Positions 8,235 through 17,775 of a DNA stretch of 64,000 nt are shown piece after piece. The notes under the pieces are model-generated. The model searched no databases. It had not been told where the DNA came from and was given only the letters and a program-made list of their open reading frames with translations. Position numbers and translations under genes: made by a program. Positions within the stretch are counted from its first letter, which is position 1. Each line of letters opens with the position of its first letter. Where the stretch lies: contig JAIRXU010000072.1 of the NCBI GenBank assembly GCA_031268095.1, positions 1 through 64,000 of the forward strand. The letters are read 5' to 3'. The DNA comes from Oscillospiraceae bacterium. GTDB lineage: Bacteria > Bacillota > Clostridia > Oscillospirales > Acutalibacteraceae.

Positions 8235-9002
8235 TCAGGCCCCGTCCTCCCCGTAATCCCGCAGCATGTCCTCTGGGTCGAACCGGAACCCGCCGGGTTC
8301 CGGCGCCCCGTCCTGCGGCCGCTCCAGGGAAGCTTCCAGAGCCTCGTAATCGTCAATTTTTTCGTCGAATTCGCCGGGCTCCGTTTCCATCTCTTCGGGC
8401 GTGATATCCCGTCCTGACAGTTCCCGACCGCGCACATACCGCGGCCCGCCGGATTCCTCCGGCGCTTTCGCGGGCGGTTCCGGCGCGCCGCCTTCGGGCA
8501 GTTCTTCTGCCGCCGTGATTTGCCGCCGCAGGGCATCAAGGATCCGCGCGCGGAACTGGGCGGTTTCCTGCTCCAGCCGACGCAGTTCCCGGTTTTCTTC
8601 TTCCTGCCGCGCGAGCAGGCGTTCCAGTTCCTGCCGGGCCTGGGCGGCGGCGTGGGCCTCAATCTGCTCCGCCTTCTTTCCGGCGGACTCTAGCAGCGCT
8701 TCGACGTCCTCATGCGTTTTGTTCAGCAGCTGCTCGCTCTCATCCTTTGCCTGGGCCACCAGGTCGTCCGCCGTCTTCTGGGCAATGATCATCGTTTTTT
8801 GGATCAGATCCCGCTCGGCGTGCAGTTTTTGCAGCGCCCCGGCCATTTGGTCCACCCGGTGGCGGTACCCGTCCCGCTCCCGCTGGGTTTCCGCCAGCGT
8901 GTTGGCCGTCTGGTCAAGGAAGTCGTCCACCTCCTCGCTGCGATACATCCCTTTGGCGACGTTGTGAAATTCATGGGCCCTGATTTGCTCCGAAGTGAGC
9001 AT
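8235..9002 (-). CDS. divIVA: Cell division initiation protein DivIVA
   Basis: A 255-residue DivIVA. The N-terminal MLTSEQIRAHEFHNVAKGMYRSEEVDDFLD is the family's lipid-binding and crossed coiled-coil start; in this lineage the usual F/R pair is present as EF...KGMYR. Residues 30-165 are long coiled coil, and the tail is acidic and proline/glycine-rich. DivIVA binds negatively curved membrane at septa and poles and recruits division or wall-synthesis proteins. The next gene upstream is sepF, 40 bases away, the order expected of the Firmicutes division cluster. The start at ATG 9002 coincides with the conserved N-terminus. Confidence 0.93.
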   Translation of the reverse strand: MLTSEQIRAHEFHNVAKGMYRSEEVDDFLDQTANTLAETQRERDGYRHRVDQMAGALQKLHAERDLIQKTMIIAQKTADDLVAQAKDESEQLLNKTHEDVEALLESAGKKAEQIEAHAAAQARQELERLLARQEEENRELRRLEQETAQFRARILDALRRQITAAEELPEGGAPEPPAKAPEESGGPRYVRGRELSGRDITPEEMETEPGEFDEKIDDYEALEASLERPQDGAPEPGGFRFDPEDMLRDYGEDGA

Positions 9003-9042
9003 GGCGGCTATCCCCTTTCCATCCTATCGAATCCGTTTCCGG

Positions 9043-9753
9043 TCATTCGTCAAAGTCCGAGGCCTCCGCCGCCTCGCGGAAGCTCTCCAGTAAATCTCCT
9101 TCATACGGCACGTTCTTCGGCGTGATAATGAATGTCCGCCCCGCAATGCGGTTGATGGTGCTGGCACAGGCTTTGGCCGCGCCCCGGACATAATAGTAGA
9201 TCCGCCCTGCCGCCGATTCGTCGCAGCCTTCCAGGTTCATGATCACCACCCGGGGAGCCACCATGTGCTCCACCACCCGGTCGGCGTCGTCGAATTCCTT
9301 CGGCAGCACCAGCACGACGAACGGGCCCTCCGCTGCCGGGCCGCCGCCGAACCCGCCGGATCCCAGCCCGCTCCCGCCGCCGGATCCGCCGCCGGGGGTG
9401 TAGGTGAACTCCTCTTCCGGCTCCGTCGGCCTGCTGGAAGCTTTCTTCCCGGTAAAGTCGTAGACGTTATCGAACCGGCGCGTATTGCCGAAGGACTGCG
9501 CCGCCGTCTGCGGCGCGCCGCCATAGGAAGCCTGGGACGCCGCCGCGCCGTATGACGACGACGCGCCGTAGACCTGCGACGCCGCACCATACGCTTGTGA
9601 CGCGCCGCTGTAGGCCTGCGATTCTCCGTCATAGGCCTGCGTCTGCCGGAACTCCGGCTCATACGGCTCCTCGCCTTCCTCCGGCGCAGCGTCGGGCTCT
9701 TGGTAATCCTCCTCCGAAATCCGGCCAAACATCTTGTCAAATAAATTCTTCAT
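9043..9753 (-). CDS. sepF: SepF cell division protein with a tandem-repeat linker
   Basis: A 236-residue SepF. The N-terminal amphipathic segment MKNLFDKMFGRISEEDY would bind membrane, and the C-terminal domain (about residues 145-230) has the SepF core, including VVIMNLEGCDESAAGRIYYYVRGAA and the ITPKNV strand. SepF forms rings or arcs that align FtsZ at the septum. The middle (about residues 35-85) holds repeated SQAYG-type units, then a glycine-rich run near 120-140, so the linker is longer than usual. ATG 9753 is favoured by GGGAG 8 bases upstream; ATG 9759 would add two residues and resembles some SepF starts. Confidence 0.9.
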   Translation of the reverse strand: MKNLFDKMFGRISEEDYQEPDAAPEEGEEPYEPEFRQTQAYDGESQAYSGASQAYGAASQVYGASSSYGAAASQASYGGAPQTAAQSFGNTRRFDNVYDFTGKKASSRPTEPEEEFTYTPGGGSGGGSGLGSGGFGGGPAAEGPFVVLVLPKEFDDADRVVEHMVAPRVVIMNLEGCDESAAGRIYYYVRGAAKACASTINRIAGRTFIITPKNVPYEGDLLESFREAAEASDFDE

Positions 9754-9803
9754 GCCCATGTCTCCCTTTCCCTCCTTAGTGTGCTCCGGTTCTTCGCTTC
9801 TGT

Positions 9804-10559
9804 CTATCGGTAATCGCGCATGCCGAAAATCGCCGTGCCGACGCGGACGAGAGTGGACCCTTCCGCGATCGCCCAAGGGTAGTCCCCCGACATCCCCATG
9901 GACAGAACCTCCATTGCGTGAGCTTCCTTACTTATATTATCCAATGTTTTGTCCCGAATGTCAATAAACAGTTGCATCATTTGCGAAAAAAATGCGCGGG
10001 TTTGTCTTTCGTCCGCCAAAAACGGGGGCACCGTCATCAGCCCGCGCACCGAAAGACACGGCAATCTCATGATTTCTTCCAGCGCCGCCGCCGTTTGCTC
10101 CGGCGGGAACCCGAATTTCGCTTCGTCCCGCCCGATATTGACTTCCAGCAAAACGGGGATGGTTCTGCCCAGCTTTCCGCCCGCGGCGGAGAGTTCCCGC
10201 GCCAGGGCGACGGAATCCAGCGACTGGATCATATCGGCACATTCCGCCGCCTTGGCGGCTTTGTTGCGCTGGAGGTGCCCGATCAGGTGCATCTCCGCCG
10301 GAGGGAGGTTCCCGCGTTTGCGCTGGATCTCCTGGACTTTGTTTTCTCCCAGCAAATCCGTCCCTGCCTCGACCGCCTCTCGGATCAGCCATTCGTCCAC
10401 CGTCTTGGTTACCGCCATCAGCCGCACCTGCGCAGGATTCCGTCCGGCGCGCAGGGCGGCTTCCGCCACGTCCTCCCGCACCCGAACGAACCGCTCCCGA
10501 ACCGCGGCGCCCTGTTTCCGCCGCTCCGCCGTCTCAGGCATCGTCTTTGGGCAATCCAT
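9804..10559 (-). CDS. YggS/PROSC-family PLP homeostasis protein
   Basis: A 251-residue single-domain pyridoxal-phosphate protein with an alanine-racemase-like barrel. The PLP lysine is in LMAVTKTV, and LGENKVQE, HLIGHLQRNK and LSMGMSGDYPWAI are family signatures. These proteins bind PLP and buffer it; no enzymatic reaction is established. The gene sits just upstream of sepF, as ylmE does before sepF in Bacillus. Its start at ATG 10559 overlaps the end of the HlyD-like gene by 26 bases. An ATG at 10541 would cut the overlap to 8 bases but has a poorer ribosome binding site. Confidence 0.92.
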   Translation of the reverse strand: MDCPKTMPETAERRKQGAAVRERFVRVREDVAEAALRAGRNPAQVRLMAVTKTVDEWLIREAVEAGTDLLGENKVQEIQRKRGNLPPAEMHLIGHLQRNKAAKAAECADMIQSLDSVALARELSAAGGKLGRTIPVLLEVNIGRDEAKFGFPPEQTAAALEEIMRLPCLSVRGLMTVPPFLADERQTRAFFSQMMQLFIDIRDKTLDNISKEAHAMEVLSMGMSGDYPWAIAEGSTLVRVGTAIFGMRDYR

Positions 10560-12186
10560 CTTCCAGCACCCTTCCTTTCACGATGACGGAGTCATATAAC
10601 AGCAGCCGCGTCCCTATCCGCTGCTCTTCATAGATAAAATTCCCGCCGGTCAATATCAGCTTGCCGTCTTCCCGCGTTTGCCGCAGCTGCCCGGCGGAAA
10701 TCAGAACTTCATCATACAGCGAGCGCCGCACAGTGACCTGACTGTACTGTTCCCCCGTCACGGCGGAGCGCGCGGCCGTGTCCTCCGCCGTCAGCGTCAG
10801 GTCTTTGCCCAGCACATGCAAATCCCCCTCTTCCGTCCGTTCCAGCGCCAGGATTGTCCCTTCGATGGTCACCCGGTCGCCCGGCACCGCCACCGGAACC
10901 AGAGGTTTGCGCTGCACGGCCAGGGCCAAGGTCTTATCCTGATAGGCCAGCTCCACTTCCCGGAAGAATGTGCGCCCCATCCGGCGCACATAGACGCCCT
11001 GAACGGTGCGCCGCCAGACGCCATCGCCGGTCGTCAGCGCTCGCAGCGCGCCCGGCGCAAGGGACAGGCCCTCGTATTCCGCCAGCAGAATCTGCGCTTT
11101 GGCTTCCCGGAGCGCCAGCAGCGCCCCGTCCATCTCGTCGCCGGAAAAAACCAGCGCGGTCTTGCCGTTTTCCCGGCGCAGGGATTCCAGCCGGAGGGAA
11201 AACATCCGGTCCGTCTGCTCCGGAAAACAGACGTCGTACATCCCGCCTTCCCGCAGCAGCCGTGTTTCCTCCTCGGAGACCACCGCCACGGCATACCAGC
11301 GGAACCCGCTGACCAGTTTTCCTATCCTTCCCGCCGCTTCGGCGGCCGGTTGCTTCCGCAGCGTTTCCCAGCCGCTTGGGGTAATGCCCTCGATTACCGC
11401 CGGGGTCAGAGCTTCCTCCAGCCCGTCGTACTGGGCGAGAAAGCAGCCTGCCTTTTCCGCGCGAATGGAGCGCAGCCGCCCGTCCAGCACCGACGTATCG
11501 ATGGCGTCCAATTCCTTTTGCGTCTGGGCGATTTCTTCGGACAGGTCCAAGTCACCATATAGGATGGCCTGGAGATTCGTCGATAGCCGGAGATATTCCT
11601 CCCTGACATCGGCCAGTCCGGCGAAACCGCCGCCGTCCGCTTCCCGCAGCATCCGGGTGAATGTCTGGTCCACCTGCCGGCGCAGCCCCTTTGCGTCGAA
11701 GGCATGGTAGGCCGTGACCCGACTCGCGTCCGTCAGCCAGCTCAGCCGTTGCCGCAGGGCGCGCAGGCGCGTCAAAGCCTCCGCATCGTCGTTTGTTTCA
11801 CAGCCGACGGCAACTTCTTCTCCCTCGGCCGCCCGCTCGCCTGAAGCCAGCAGCGGAACAATCACGCCGAAGTCAGCCTGGTTCATCAGAGTTTCGTCCC
11901 GCACGAAGGTGAATACCGTGTCGCACGTTTCCTGCCGGGTCACCAGAATGGTGCGCTCCGTCTCCTGCCGGGCGCTGCGGTTGACCAGGTCTTTTCCGAA
12001 AATCCCCAGCATTCCGAACAGCAGAATCGCGGCGGAACCGAGCAAAGCCGCCCTCCGCCAGCGTTTTGGAATGGCTTCCAGCCACTGCTGGGCTTCCGCC
12101 CCCGTCACCTGCGCGCCCTTTTCCCCTAACCGCGGAAAGAGTGTGCGGAAAAATACAGCGACCGGTGTTTCCGGCTGGGATTTCAC
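10534..12186 (-). CDS. HlyD-like membrane-anchored adaptor protein
   Basis: A 550-residue protein with a cytoplasmic N-terminus of about 45 residues, one transmembrane segment (about residues 46-68), then a large outside region. Following the membrane segment is a biotinyl-lipoyl-like strand pattern (ETCDTVFTFVRDETLM...GEEVAVGC), a helical hairpin region near 130-240, and a beta-rich C-terminal half. That order matches HlyD-type adaptors, although no transporter is adjacent. Proteins like this are found next to ylmE/sepF in related Clostridia, which suggests an envelope or division role. The GTG at 12186 has GGAGGTGA 5 bases upstream, a better fit than the GTG at 12195. Confidence 0.6.
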   Translation of the reverse strand: MKSQPETPVAVFFRTLFPRLGEKGAQVTGAEAQQWLEAIPKRWRRAALLGSAAILLFGMLGIFGKDLVNRSARQETERTILVTRQETCDTVFTFVRDETLMNQADFGVIVPLLASGERAAEGEEVAVGCETNDDAEALTRLRALRQRLSWLTDASRVTAYHAFDAKGLRRQVDQTFTRMLREADGGGFAGLADVREEYLRLSTNLQAILYGDLDLSEEIAQTQKELDAIDTSVLDGRLRSIRAEKAGCFLAQYDGLEEALTPAVIEGITPSGWETLRKQPAAEAAGRIGKLVSGFRWYAVAVVSEEETRLLREGGMYDVCFPEQTDRMFSLRLESLRRENGKTALVFSGDEMDGALLALREAKAQILLAEYEGLSLAPGALRALTTGDGVWRRTVQGVYVRRMGRTFFREVELAYQDKTLALAVQRKPLVPVAVPGDRVTIEGTILALERTEEGDLHVLGKDLTLTAEDTAARSAVTGEQYSQVTVRRSLYDEVLISAGQLRQTREDGKLILTGGNFIYEEQRIGTRLLLYDSVIVKGRVLEDGLPKDDA

Positions 12187-12240
12187 GGTCGTCACCTCCG
12201 TTCTGTGTCGGCAGAAATTTTTGTGGAAATTATCAGCGGT

Positions 12241-13212
12241 TCATTGGGGGAATTTCCATGGGGGAAGCTGCGCGAGGGCCGCCAGCGCCTGATCCAGCAA
12301 AGGCACGGCGCTGTCCATGGCGAGTTCCGCCCAGGGGCCGGGCCGCGTGACCGCCGCTCTGCGCAGCCAGCTCAGCTGCCGCTTGGCGTATCGCCGGGTC
12401 TCTTGCTTGAGATTCTCCGCTGCCTGCGCCAGGGAGATTTCCCCGGAAAAGTACGGGGCCAGTTCTTTGTATCCAATGGCTTGCACCGCCGTTGGGCCGG
12501 GCTGAGCCGCGAAAAAACGCGCTGCCTCCGCCTTCATCCCCCGGTCCAGCATCTCTTCCACCCGCGCGTCGATGCGGTCATAAAGCGACTGCCGGTTCCG
12601 GGGCAGAATAACCAGCGTCCGGCAGTCGTAGGGCGGGCCGTCCTGGCGGGAGCGTTCGTTCTGCTCTGTCACGGTCACGCCCGCGGCGGCGAAGAGCTCC
12701 AGCGCGCGGACCAACCGCCGCGTGTCGTTGGGATGGATCCGCTGAGCGGCCTGCGAGTCCTGGCGCGAAAGCTCGTCCCAGAGCGCCTGCCTGCCCCCGG
12801 CTTCCGCCCGCCTCCGGAGGGCGTCCCGCAAAGCAAAATCCGTCTCGCCTTCCGTGAGCGTCAGCCCTTCAGTCACCGCTTGAATGTAGAGCCCCGTCCC
12901 CCCCGCCAGCACCGGCAGCCGCCCGCGCCCGGCAATCTCCCGGATCGCAGCATGGGCCAGCGCGGCGTATTCCTGTACGCTGAAGCGCTCGGCCGGATCC
13001 CGGAACCCCACCAGGTGATGGGGCACACCGTCCGTTTCCTCTGGCGTCGGCTGGGCTGTAGCGATCTCCATACCCCTGTAAATCTGCATGGAGTCTGCCG
13101 ACACGACCTCTCCGCCCAGCCGCCGGCACAGCGCCGCCGCCAGTCCGGTTTTGCCGCAGGCCGTCGGCCCGGTAACCACCAGCAGGCGCGGCTTCTCAGG
13201 GCAAGCGTCCAA
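12241..13212 (-). CDS. miaA: tRNA dimethylallyltransferase MiaA
   Basis: A 323-residue enzyme that prenylates A37 of tRNAs reading U-starting codons, giving i6A. The P-loop GPTACGKT is at residues 15-22, followed by the DSMQIYRGM and AGGTGLYIQAV motifs. A DxR-type active-site region and KQETRRYAKRQLSWLRR near the end are typical. The predicted start is a TTG at 13212, inside the end of mutL (17-base overlap), with GGAG 7 bases upstream. No better start exists before the P-loop. The product is the substrate for MiaB, encoded at 18213-19691 in the same block, so both steps of ms2i6A37 formation are together. Confidence 0.94.
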   Translation of the reverse strand: MDACPEKPRLLVVTGPTACGKTGLAAALCRRLGGEVVSADSMQIYRGMEIATAQPTPEETDGVPHHLVGFRDPAERFSVQEYAALAHAAIREIAGRGRLPVLAGGTGLYIQAVTEGLTLTEGETDFALRDALRRRAEAGGRQALWDELSRQDSQAAQRIHPNDTRRLVRALELFAAAGVTVTEQNERSRQDGPPYDCRTLVILPRNRQSLYDRIDARVEEMLDRGMKAEAARFFAAQPGPTAVQAIGYKELAPYFSGEISLAQAAENLKQETRRYAKRQLSWLRRAAVTRPGPWAELAMDSAVPLLDQALAALAQLPPWKFPQ

Positions 13213-15043
13213 AACTCTTCTCCAACTCCTTGCGTGAAATCACCGTCATCACCGGGCGGCCGTGGGGGCAGGTGCGGATGTCCGGCATCGCCAGCAATTC
13301 CTGCACGAAGTGGTCCTGCTCATACGCGGAAGTGGGATCCCCAGCCTTCACCGCCGCGCGGCAGGCCGCCGAATGGAGGATCCAGTCCTGGGCTTCTGTC
13401 GTCAAGTCCCGCCGCCGGTCCAGCAGATATCCGGCAATCTCCGCCGCCAGCGCGGGGAGGTCCGCCCCCGTCAGCTCCGCCGGACATTCCCGAACCGCCG
13501 CTGTCCCTTCGCCGAATTCCTCCACCACAAATCCCGCTTTCCGCAGCAAGTCTCCGTGTTCCAGCAGCGCGGCAGCCTCTTCCCGGCTGAGGGTCAGCGG
13601 CATGGGCGCCAGCAATACTTGCCGCGCGCCCCGCACCGTCCCAGCCTTCATCCGCTCGAACAGGATTCGTTCATGGGCGGCATGTTTGTCAATCACCAAT
13701 AATTCTTCCCTGCGTTCCGCCAACAAATACGTCCGGAACGCTTCACCGATGACCCGCACGGGCTCCGGTCCCTCCGGAAGCAGACGGGGAATCTCCTCCG
13801 GTTTCGGATCCGGCGGCGGGACCGGTCTGCGAATCAGGACAGGCTCCTCCCGCGCCTGCGGCAAGGGATTGCCCTCCCCCGCCCCGTCCCGCAGAACGGA
13901 CGGCGCCGCGGGCGCGGGCTGCCCCCGAACAACTGACGCGGATATGGCGGGAACCGGCGCGGAGCTTGGGGCGGTTTCCCAAAAATCCTCCTGCCAAACA
14001 GGCGGCGCCGCAGAACTTCCGGCGGTCTCCCGCTGCCGGAAGGGCACCCCCTGCGCCGCCCCCAGCAGGGCCGACCGCGCCGCCTGAAAGACCGCCTGGA
14101 ACACGGGTCTGTCGTTGGCGAAGCGGACCTCCATCTTGGTGGGATGGACGTTGATGTCCACCCACTCCGGCGGCAGAGTGATATACAGCACACAGGAGGG
14201 GTACTTCCCCGCCATCATGGTATTCTTGTAGGCCTCGCCCAGGGCGGCGGAAGCGGCCGGGCAGCGGACAGCGCGGCCATTCAGGAAAAAATACTGCATG
14301 TTGCGGTTCGGCCGCCCGGCGCGGGGCTCGCAGACGAAACCGCTGACCACCGCGCCCTCCGCCGCCCCCGACGCACCAACCATCTGTTCATAAAAATCCT
14401 TGCCCAGCGCCGCGCGGACCGCGCCCGCCGCCGTCCCGTCTCCGGGCGTCCGCAGCACCGTCTTCCCCTCCCGGATCATCGTCACCGACACATCCGGACG
14501 GGAGAGGGCCAGCCGCTCCAGCACCGCCGCGGCCGCATTGCCCTCAGCGACGTCCTTTTTCAGGAACTTCATGCGGGCCGGGGTCTGGTAAAAGAGATCC
14601 CGGACCACCACCGTCGTCCCGGGCGGGCAGCCCGCGTCCTCCAGCCCGACTTCCTCGCCGCCCTCCATCTCATAGCAGACGCCAACATCCTCGCCCGCCG
14701 CGCGGGAAAGCATCTGCACCCGGGCCACCGCCGCGACGGAGGCCAGCGCCTCCCCCCGGAAGCCCAGGGTCAGGATCCGATTCAGTTCCTCTTCGGCGGC
14801 AATCTTGCTGGTGGCATGGCTAAGGAAGGCCGCGCGGATATCGTCCCGCGCAATGCCGCAGCCGTTATCCGTCACGCGGATCATTTGAACCCCGCCGCCG
14901 CGCAGCTCCACCGTCAGGACGGTTGCCCCGGCGTCGATGGCGTTTTCAGCCAATTCCTTCACAACGGAGGCCGGGCGCTCCACCACTTCCCCGGCGGCAA
15001 TCAGCTCGGCGATATGCTTGGGCAATACCTGGATGCGCGGCAT
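13196..15043 (-). CDS. mutL: DNA mismatch repair protein MutL, endonuclease type
   Basis: A 615-residue MutL. The N-terminal GHKL ATPase shows ENAIDAGA, DNGCGI and GFRGEALAS. The C-terminal domain holds the metal-binding endonuclease motif DKHAAHERILFE, plus ACR-type (ACRAAVKAGD) and CPHGRP motifs. This places it with the Gram-positive nicking MutL rather than the E. coli type that needs MutH; no mutH is seen. The middle (about 320-410) is a proline-rich linker. ATG 15043 has a GGAGG just upstream. The gene lies 53 bases downstream of mutS and overlaps miaA at its 3' end. Confidence 0.96.
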   Translation of the reverse strand: MPRIQVLPKHIAELIAAGEVVERPASVVKELAENAIDAGATVLTVELRGGGVQMIRVTDNGCGIARDDIRAAFLSHATSKIAAEEELNRILTLGFRGEALASVAAVARVQMLSRAAGEDVGVCYEMEGGEEVGLEDAGCPPGTTVVVRDLFYQTPARMKFLKKDVAEGNAAAAVLERLALSRPDVSVTMIREGKTVLRTPGDGTAAGAVRAALGKDFYEQMVGASGAAEGAVVSGFVCEPRAGRPNRNMQYFFLNGRAVRCPAASAALGEAYKNTMMAGKYPSCVLYITLPPEWVDINVHPTKMEVRFANDRPVFQAVFQAARSALLGAAQGVPFRQRETAGSSAAPPVWQEDFWETAPSSAPVPAISASVVRGQPAPAAPSVLRDGAGEGNPLPQAREEPVLIRRPVPPPDPKPEEIPRLLPEGPEPVRVIGEAFRTYLLAERREELLVIDKHAAHERILFERMKAGTVRGARQVLLAPMPLTLSREEAAALLEHGDLLRKAGFVVEEFGEGTAAVRECPAELTGADLPALAAEIAGYLLDRRRDLTTEAQDWILHSAACRAAVKAGDPTSAYEQDHFVQELLAMPDIRTCPHGRPVMTVISRKELEKSFGRLP

Positions 15044-15096
15044 GGGAGGCCTCCTTTCAGATCTTAGTCACGATGGATTATTGGCGCGTCATCTTG

Positions 15097-17730
15097 TCAC
15101 CCAATCTCTCTGGCCTTCTGTACGAACCCGTAAAGCTTCGTCAGCGCCTCCAGGGGCGTCAGGGTGTCGGTGCTGATCTGCGCCAGTTCCTCCGCCAGCG
15201 CATGGACCTGCAGATCCTCCAGCCCCGCTTCATCCTTGTCCGCCGCCAGAAGCGCCGCCGCGCCGGTCCCCTGAACCTTGTCCCGCTCCTGGGCCTCCAG
15301 CTCCCGCAGGACCTCCTTCGCCCGGCGGACCACCGGCCCCGGCACCCCGGCCATTTTGGCCACCTCAATGCCGAAGCTGCCGTCGGCGCTGCCGCGGATA
15401 ATCCGGCGCAGAAATGTAATGTCGTCCCCCCGCTTCTTGACCGCAACGGCAAAATTCCGCACACCGGGGACCTGGCCTTCGAGCTCCGTCAGTTCATGAT
15501 AATGGGTGGCGAAGAGGGTCTTCGCGCCCAGGGTCTTCGGGTTCGCCGCGTACTCCAGCACCGCCTGGGCGATGCTCATGCCGTCGAACGTGGAGGTTCC
15601 GCGCCCGATCTCGTCAAAAATCAGCAGACTCTGGGGCGTGGCGTTCTGGAGGATCTGCGCAACCTCGCGCATTTCTACCAAAAAAGTGCTCTGCCCGGCG
15701 GCGAGGTCGTCCGACGCGCCGACACGGGTAAAGATGCTGTCCACCATCCCGATGGTAGCCCGCTCGGCGGGGACAAAGGAGCCCACCTGGGCCAGCAGGG
15801 TAATCAGCGCCACCTGCCGCATATACGTCGATTTCCCGGCCATGTTCGGTCCTGTAATAATTGCGCAGCGGCAACCGTCCGCCCCCGCGTCCCGCCGCAG
15901 GGATGTATGATTGGAAACGAAGGGCGTGCCGTCCAGCATCTGCTCGACCACAGGATGCCGCCCTTCGGTGATTTCGATTTCATCTCCCGTCGTCACTTCC
16001 GGACGGCAGTAGTGGTTGGCCGCCGCCGTCTCCGCCAGGGAGCAGAGCGCGTCCAGCGTGGCCGCCGCCCGGGCGCTGCGCCGGATGCGGTGATACTGCC
16101 CGGCAACGTCTTCCCGCAGCTGGGTGAAAATCTCGTATTCCAGCCGGACAATCCGTTCCTGCGCCCCCAGGACTTTGGCCTCCAGATCCTTCAGTTGCTG
16201 GGTAATGTAGCGCTCGCAGTTGGCCAGCGTCTGCTTGCGGATGTATTCGTCCGGGACCAATTCCCGGTACGCGTTGCTGACTTCGATATAATATCCAAAC
16301 ACGCGGTTGTAGCCAATCTTCAGCTTTTTGATTCCGGTGCGTTCCTGTTCCTGGGCCTGGATTCCGGCAATGAAGCCTTTGCCGTCGCGGACGATCGCCC
16401 GAAGCTCGTCCAGTTCCGGATAATACCCGTCCCGGATCAGGCCGCCTTCCCGCAGGGAAAAGGGGGGTTCCTCCGTCAGCGCCTGGCGCACCAAGGCCGC
16501 CATGTCCTCCAGCGGATCGACGTCCCGGCAAATCTCCCGCAGCATCTCCGTCTTACACGGCGCCAGCAACCCCTTCAGCCCCGGCAGCCGCTCCAAGGAA
16601 TCCGCCAGCGCCCGCAGCTCCCGCGCGTTCGCGGCTGCATAGATTACGCGAGCCATTAGCCGTTCCAGGTCGTGGATCTCTGCCAGCGCGTCCCGCAAAT
16701 CCAGCCGCAGCGCCGTTCGCTCCAGCAACTCGCCGACCGCGTTCTGCCGCCGGGTGATCCGGGGCAAATGCAGCAGCGGCCGTTCCAGCCAGGCCCGCAG
16801 CAGCCGCTTGCCCATGGCGGTGCGCGTCCGGTCCAGCACCCAAAGCAGACTGCCCCGCTTCTCCCGCCCGCGCATGGTCTCACTCAGCTCCAGGTTCCGC
16901 CGCGAGGCTGCGTCCAGCCGCATGAGTTGCCGTTCGCTGTAGCATTCTACGCTGCGGATATTGTTCAGTTCCGCCTTCTGCGCCTCCCGCAGGTACCGCA
17001 GCGCCGCGCCCAGCGCCCGCAGCGCCAGCGGCTCCTCCGCCAGCTCCAGCTCGTCCAGCGTCCGGTCGTGGAAATGCCGCAGGACCTCCGTCCGGCAGTC
17101 TTCTTCCGCGAAGGCGGGTTCCGGCAGAGGTTCCACCGTCGTTTCCGGCAGCCGCCGCAGGGTCTCCCGCAACCGGGGCAGCTCTATCGCCCCGGCGCTG
17201 ACCAGCAGCTCCGTGGGCAGGTACTTCGCCAGTTCGTTGGCCACCCGTCCCAGGACGTCTTTTCCCCGCAGCTCCGTCACTTCCGCCATGCCGGTGGAAA
17301 TGTCCGCGAAGCACAGCCCCGCGCCCTCCTCCGCCAGCAGCAGGCAAGCCAGGTAGTTGTTGCGGGATTCGTCCAGCATGGACGGCTCAATCACCGTGCC
17401 GGGGGTCAGGACCCGGATGACCTCCCGCCGGACCAGGCCTTTCGCCTGGGAAGGGTCCTCCGTCTGCTCGCAGATGGCGACTTTGTGCCCCCGGGCGACC
17501 AGTTTGGCGATGTAGCCGTCCGCGCTGTGGAACGGTACGCCGCACATCGGCGCCCGTTCTTCCAGCCCGCACTCTCGGCCCGTCAGCACCAGATCCAGTT
17601 CCCGGGACGCCAGCAGGGCGTCTTCGAAGAACATCTCATAAAAATCGCCCAGGCGGTAGAGCAGGACAGCGTCAGGATATTGCGCCTTAATCTCCCGGTA
17701 TTGCCGCATCATTGGCGTCAATTCGTCCAA
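15097..17730 (-). CDS. mutS: DNA mismatch recognition protein MutS
   Basis: An 877-residue MutS, with mismatch-binding, connector, core, clamp and ATPase domains. The mismatch-recognition motif GDFYEMF is near residue 30, and the Walker A motif TGPNMAGKST and FDEIGRGTSTFDG are in the C-terminal ATPase. I favour a TTG start at 17730: AGGAG lies 8 bases upstream and the N-terminus then matches other MutS proteins (DELTPMMRQY). An ATG at 17772 would add 14 residues but has no clear ribosome binding site. MutS finds mismatches and recruits MutL, which is encoded next. Confidence 0.95.
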   Translation of the reverse strand: MDELTPMMRQYREIKAQYPDAVLLYRLGDFYEMFFEDALLASRELDLVLTGRECGLEERAPMCGVPFHSADGYIAKLVARGHKVAICEQTEDPSQAKGLVRREVIRVLTPGTVIEPSMLDESRNNYLACLLLAEEGAGLCFADISTGMAEVTELRGKDVLGRVANELAKYLPTELLVSAGAIELPRLRETLRRLPETTVEPLPEPAFAEEDCRTEVLRHFHDRTLDELELAEEPLALRALGAALRYLREAQKAELNNIRSVECYSERQLMRLDAASRRNLELSETMRGREKRGSLLWVLDRTRTAMGKRLLRAWLERPLLHLPRITRRQNAVGELLERTALRLDLRDALAEIHDLERLMARVIYAAANARELRALADSLERLPGLKGLLAPCKTEMLREICRDVDPLEDMAALVRQALTEEPPFSLREGGLIRDGYYPELDELRAIVRDGKGFIAGIQAQEQERTGIKKLKIGYNRVFGYYIEVSNAYRELVPDEYIRKQTLANCERYITQQLKDLEAKVLGAQERIVRLEYEIFTQLREDVAGQYHRIRRSARAAATLDALCSLAETAAANHYCRPEVTTGDEIEITEGRHPVVEQMLDGTPFVSNHTSLRRDAGADGCRCAIITGPNMAGKSTYMRQVALITLLAQVGSFVPAERATIGMVDSIFTRVGASDDLAAGQSTFLVEMREVAQILQNATPQSLLIFDEIGRGTSTFDGMSIAQAVLEYAANPKTLGAKTLFATHYHELTELEGQVPGVRNFAVAVKKRGDDITFLRRIIRGSADGSFGIEVAKMAGVPGPVVRRAKEVLRELEAQERDKVQGTGAAALLAADKDEAGLEDLQVHALAEELAQISTDTLTPLEALTKLYGFVQKAREIG

Positions 17731-17775
17731 TGGTCCCTCTCCTCTCCCCACCCGTTCGTTTTCCGGTTCCATCCG

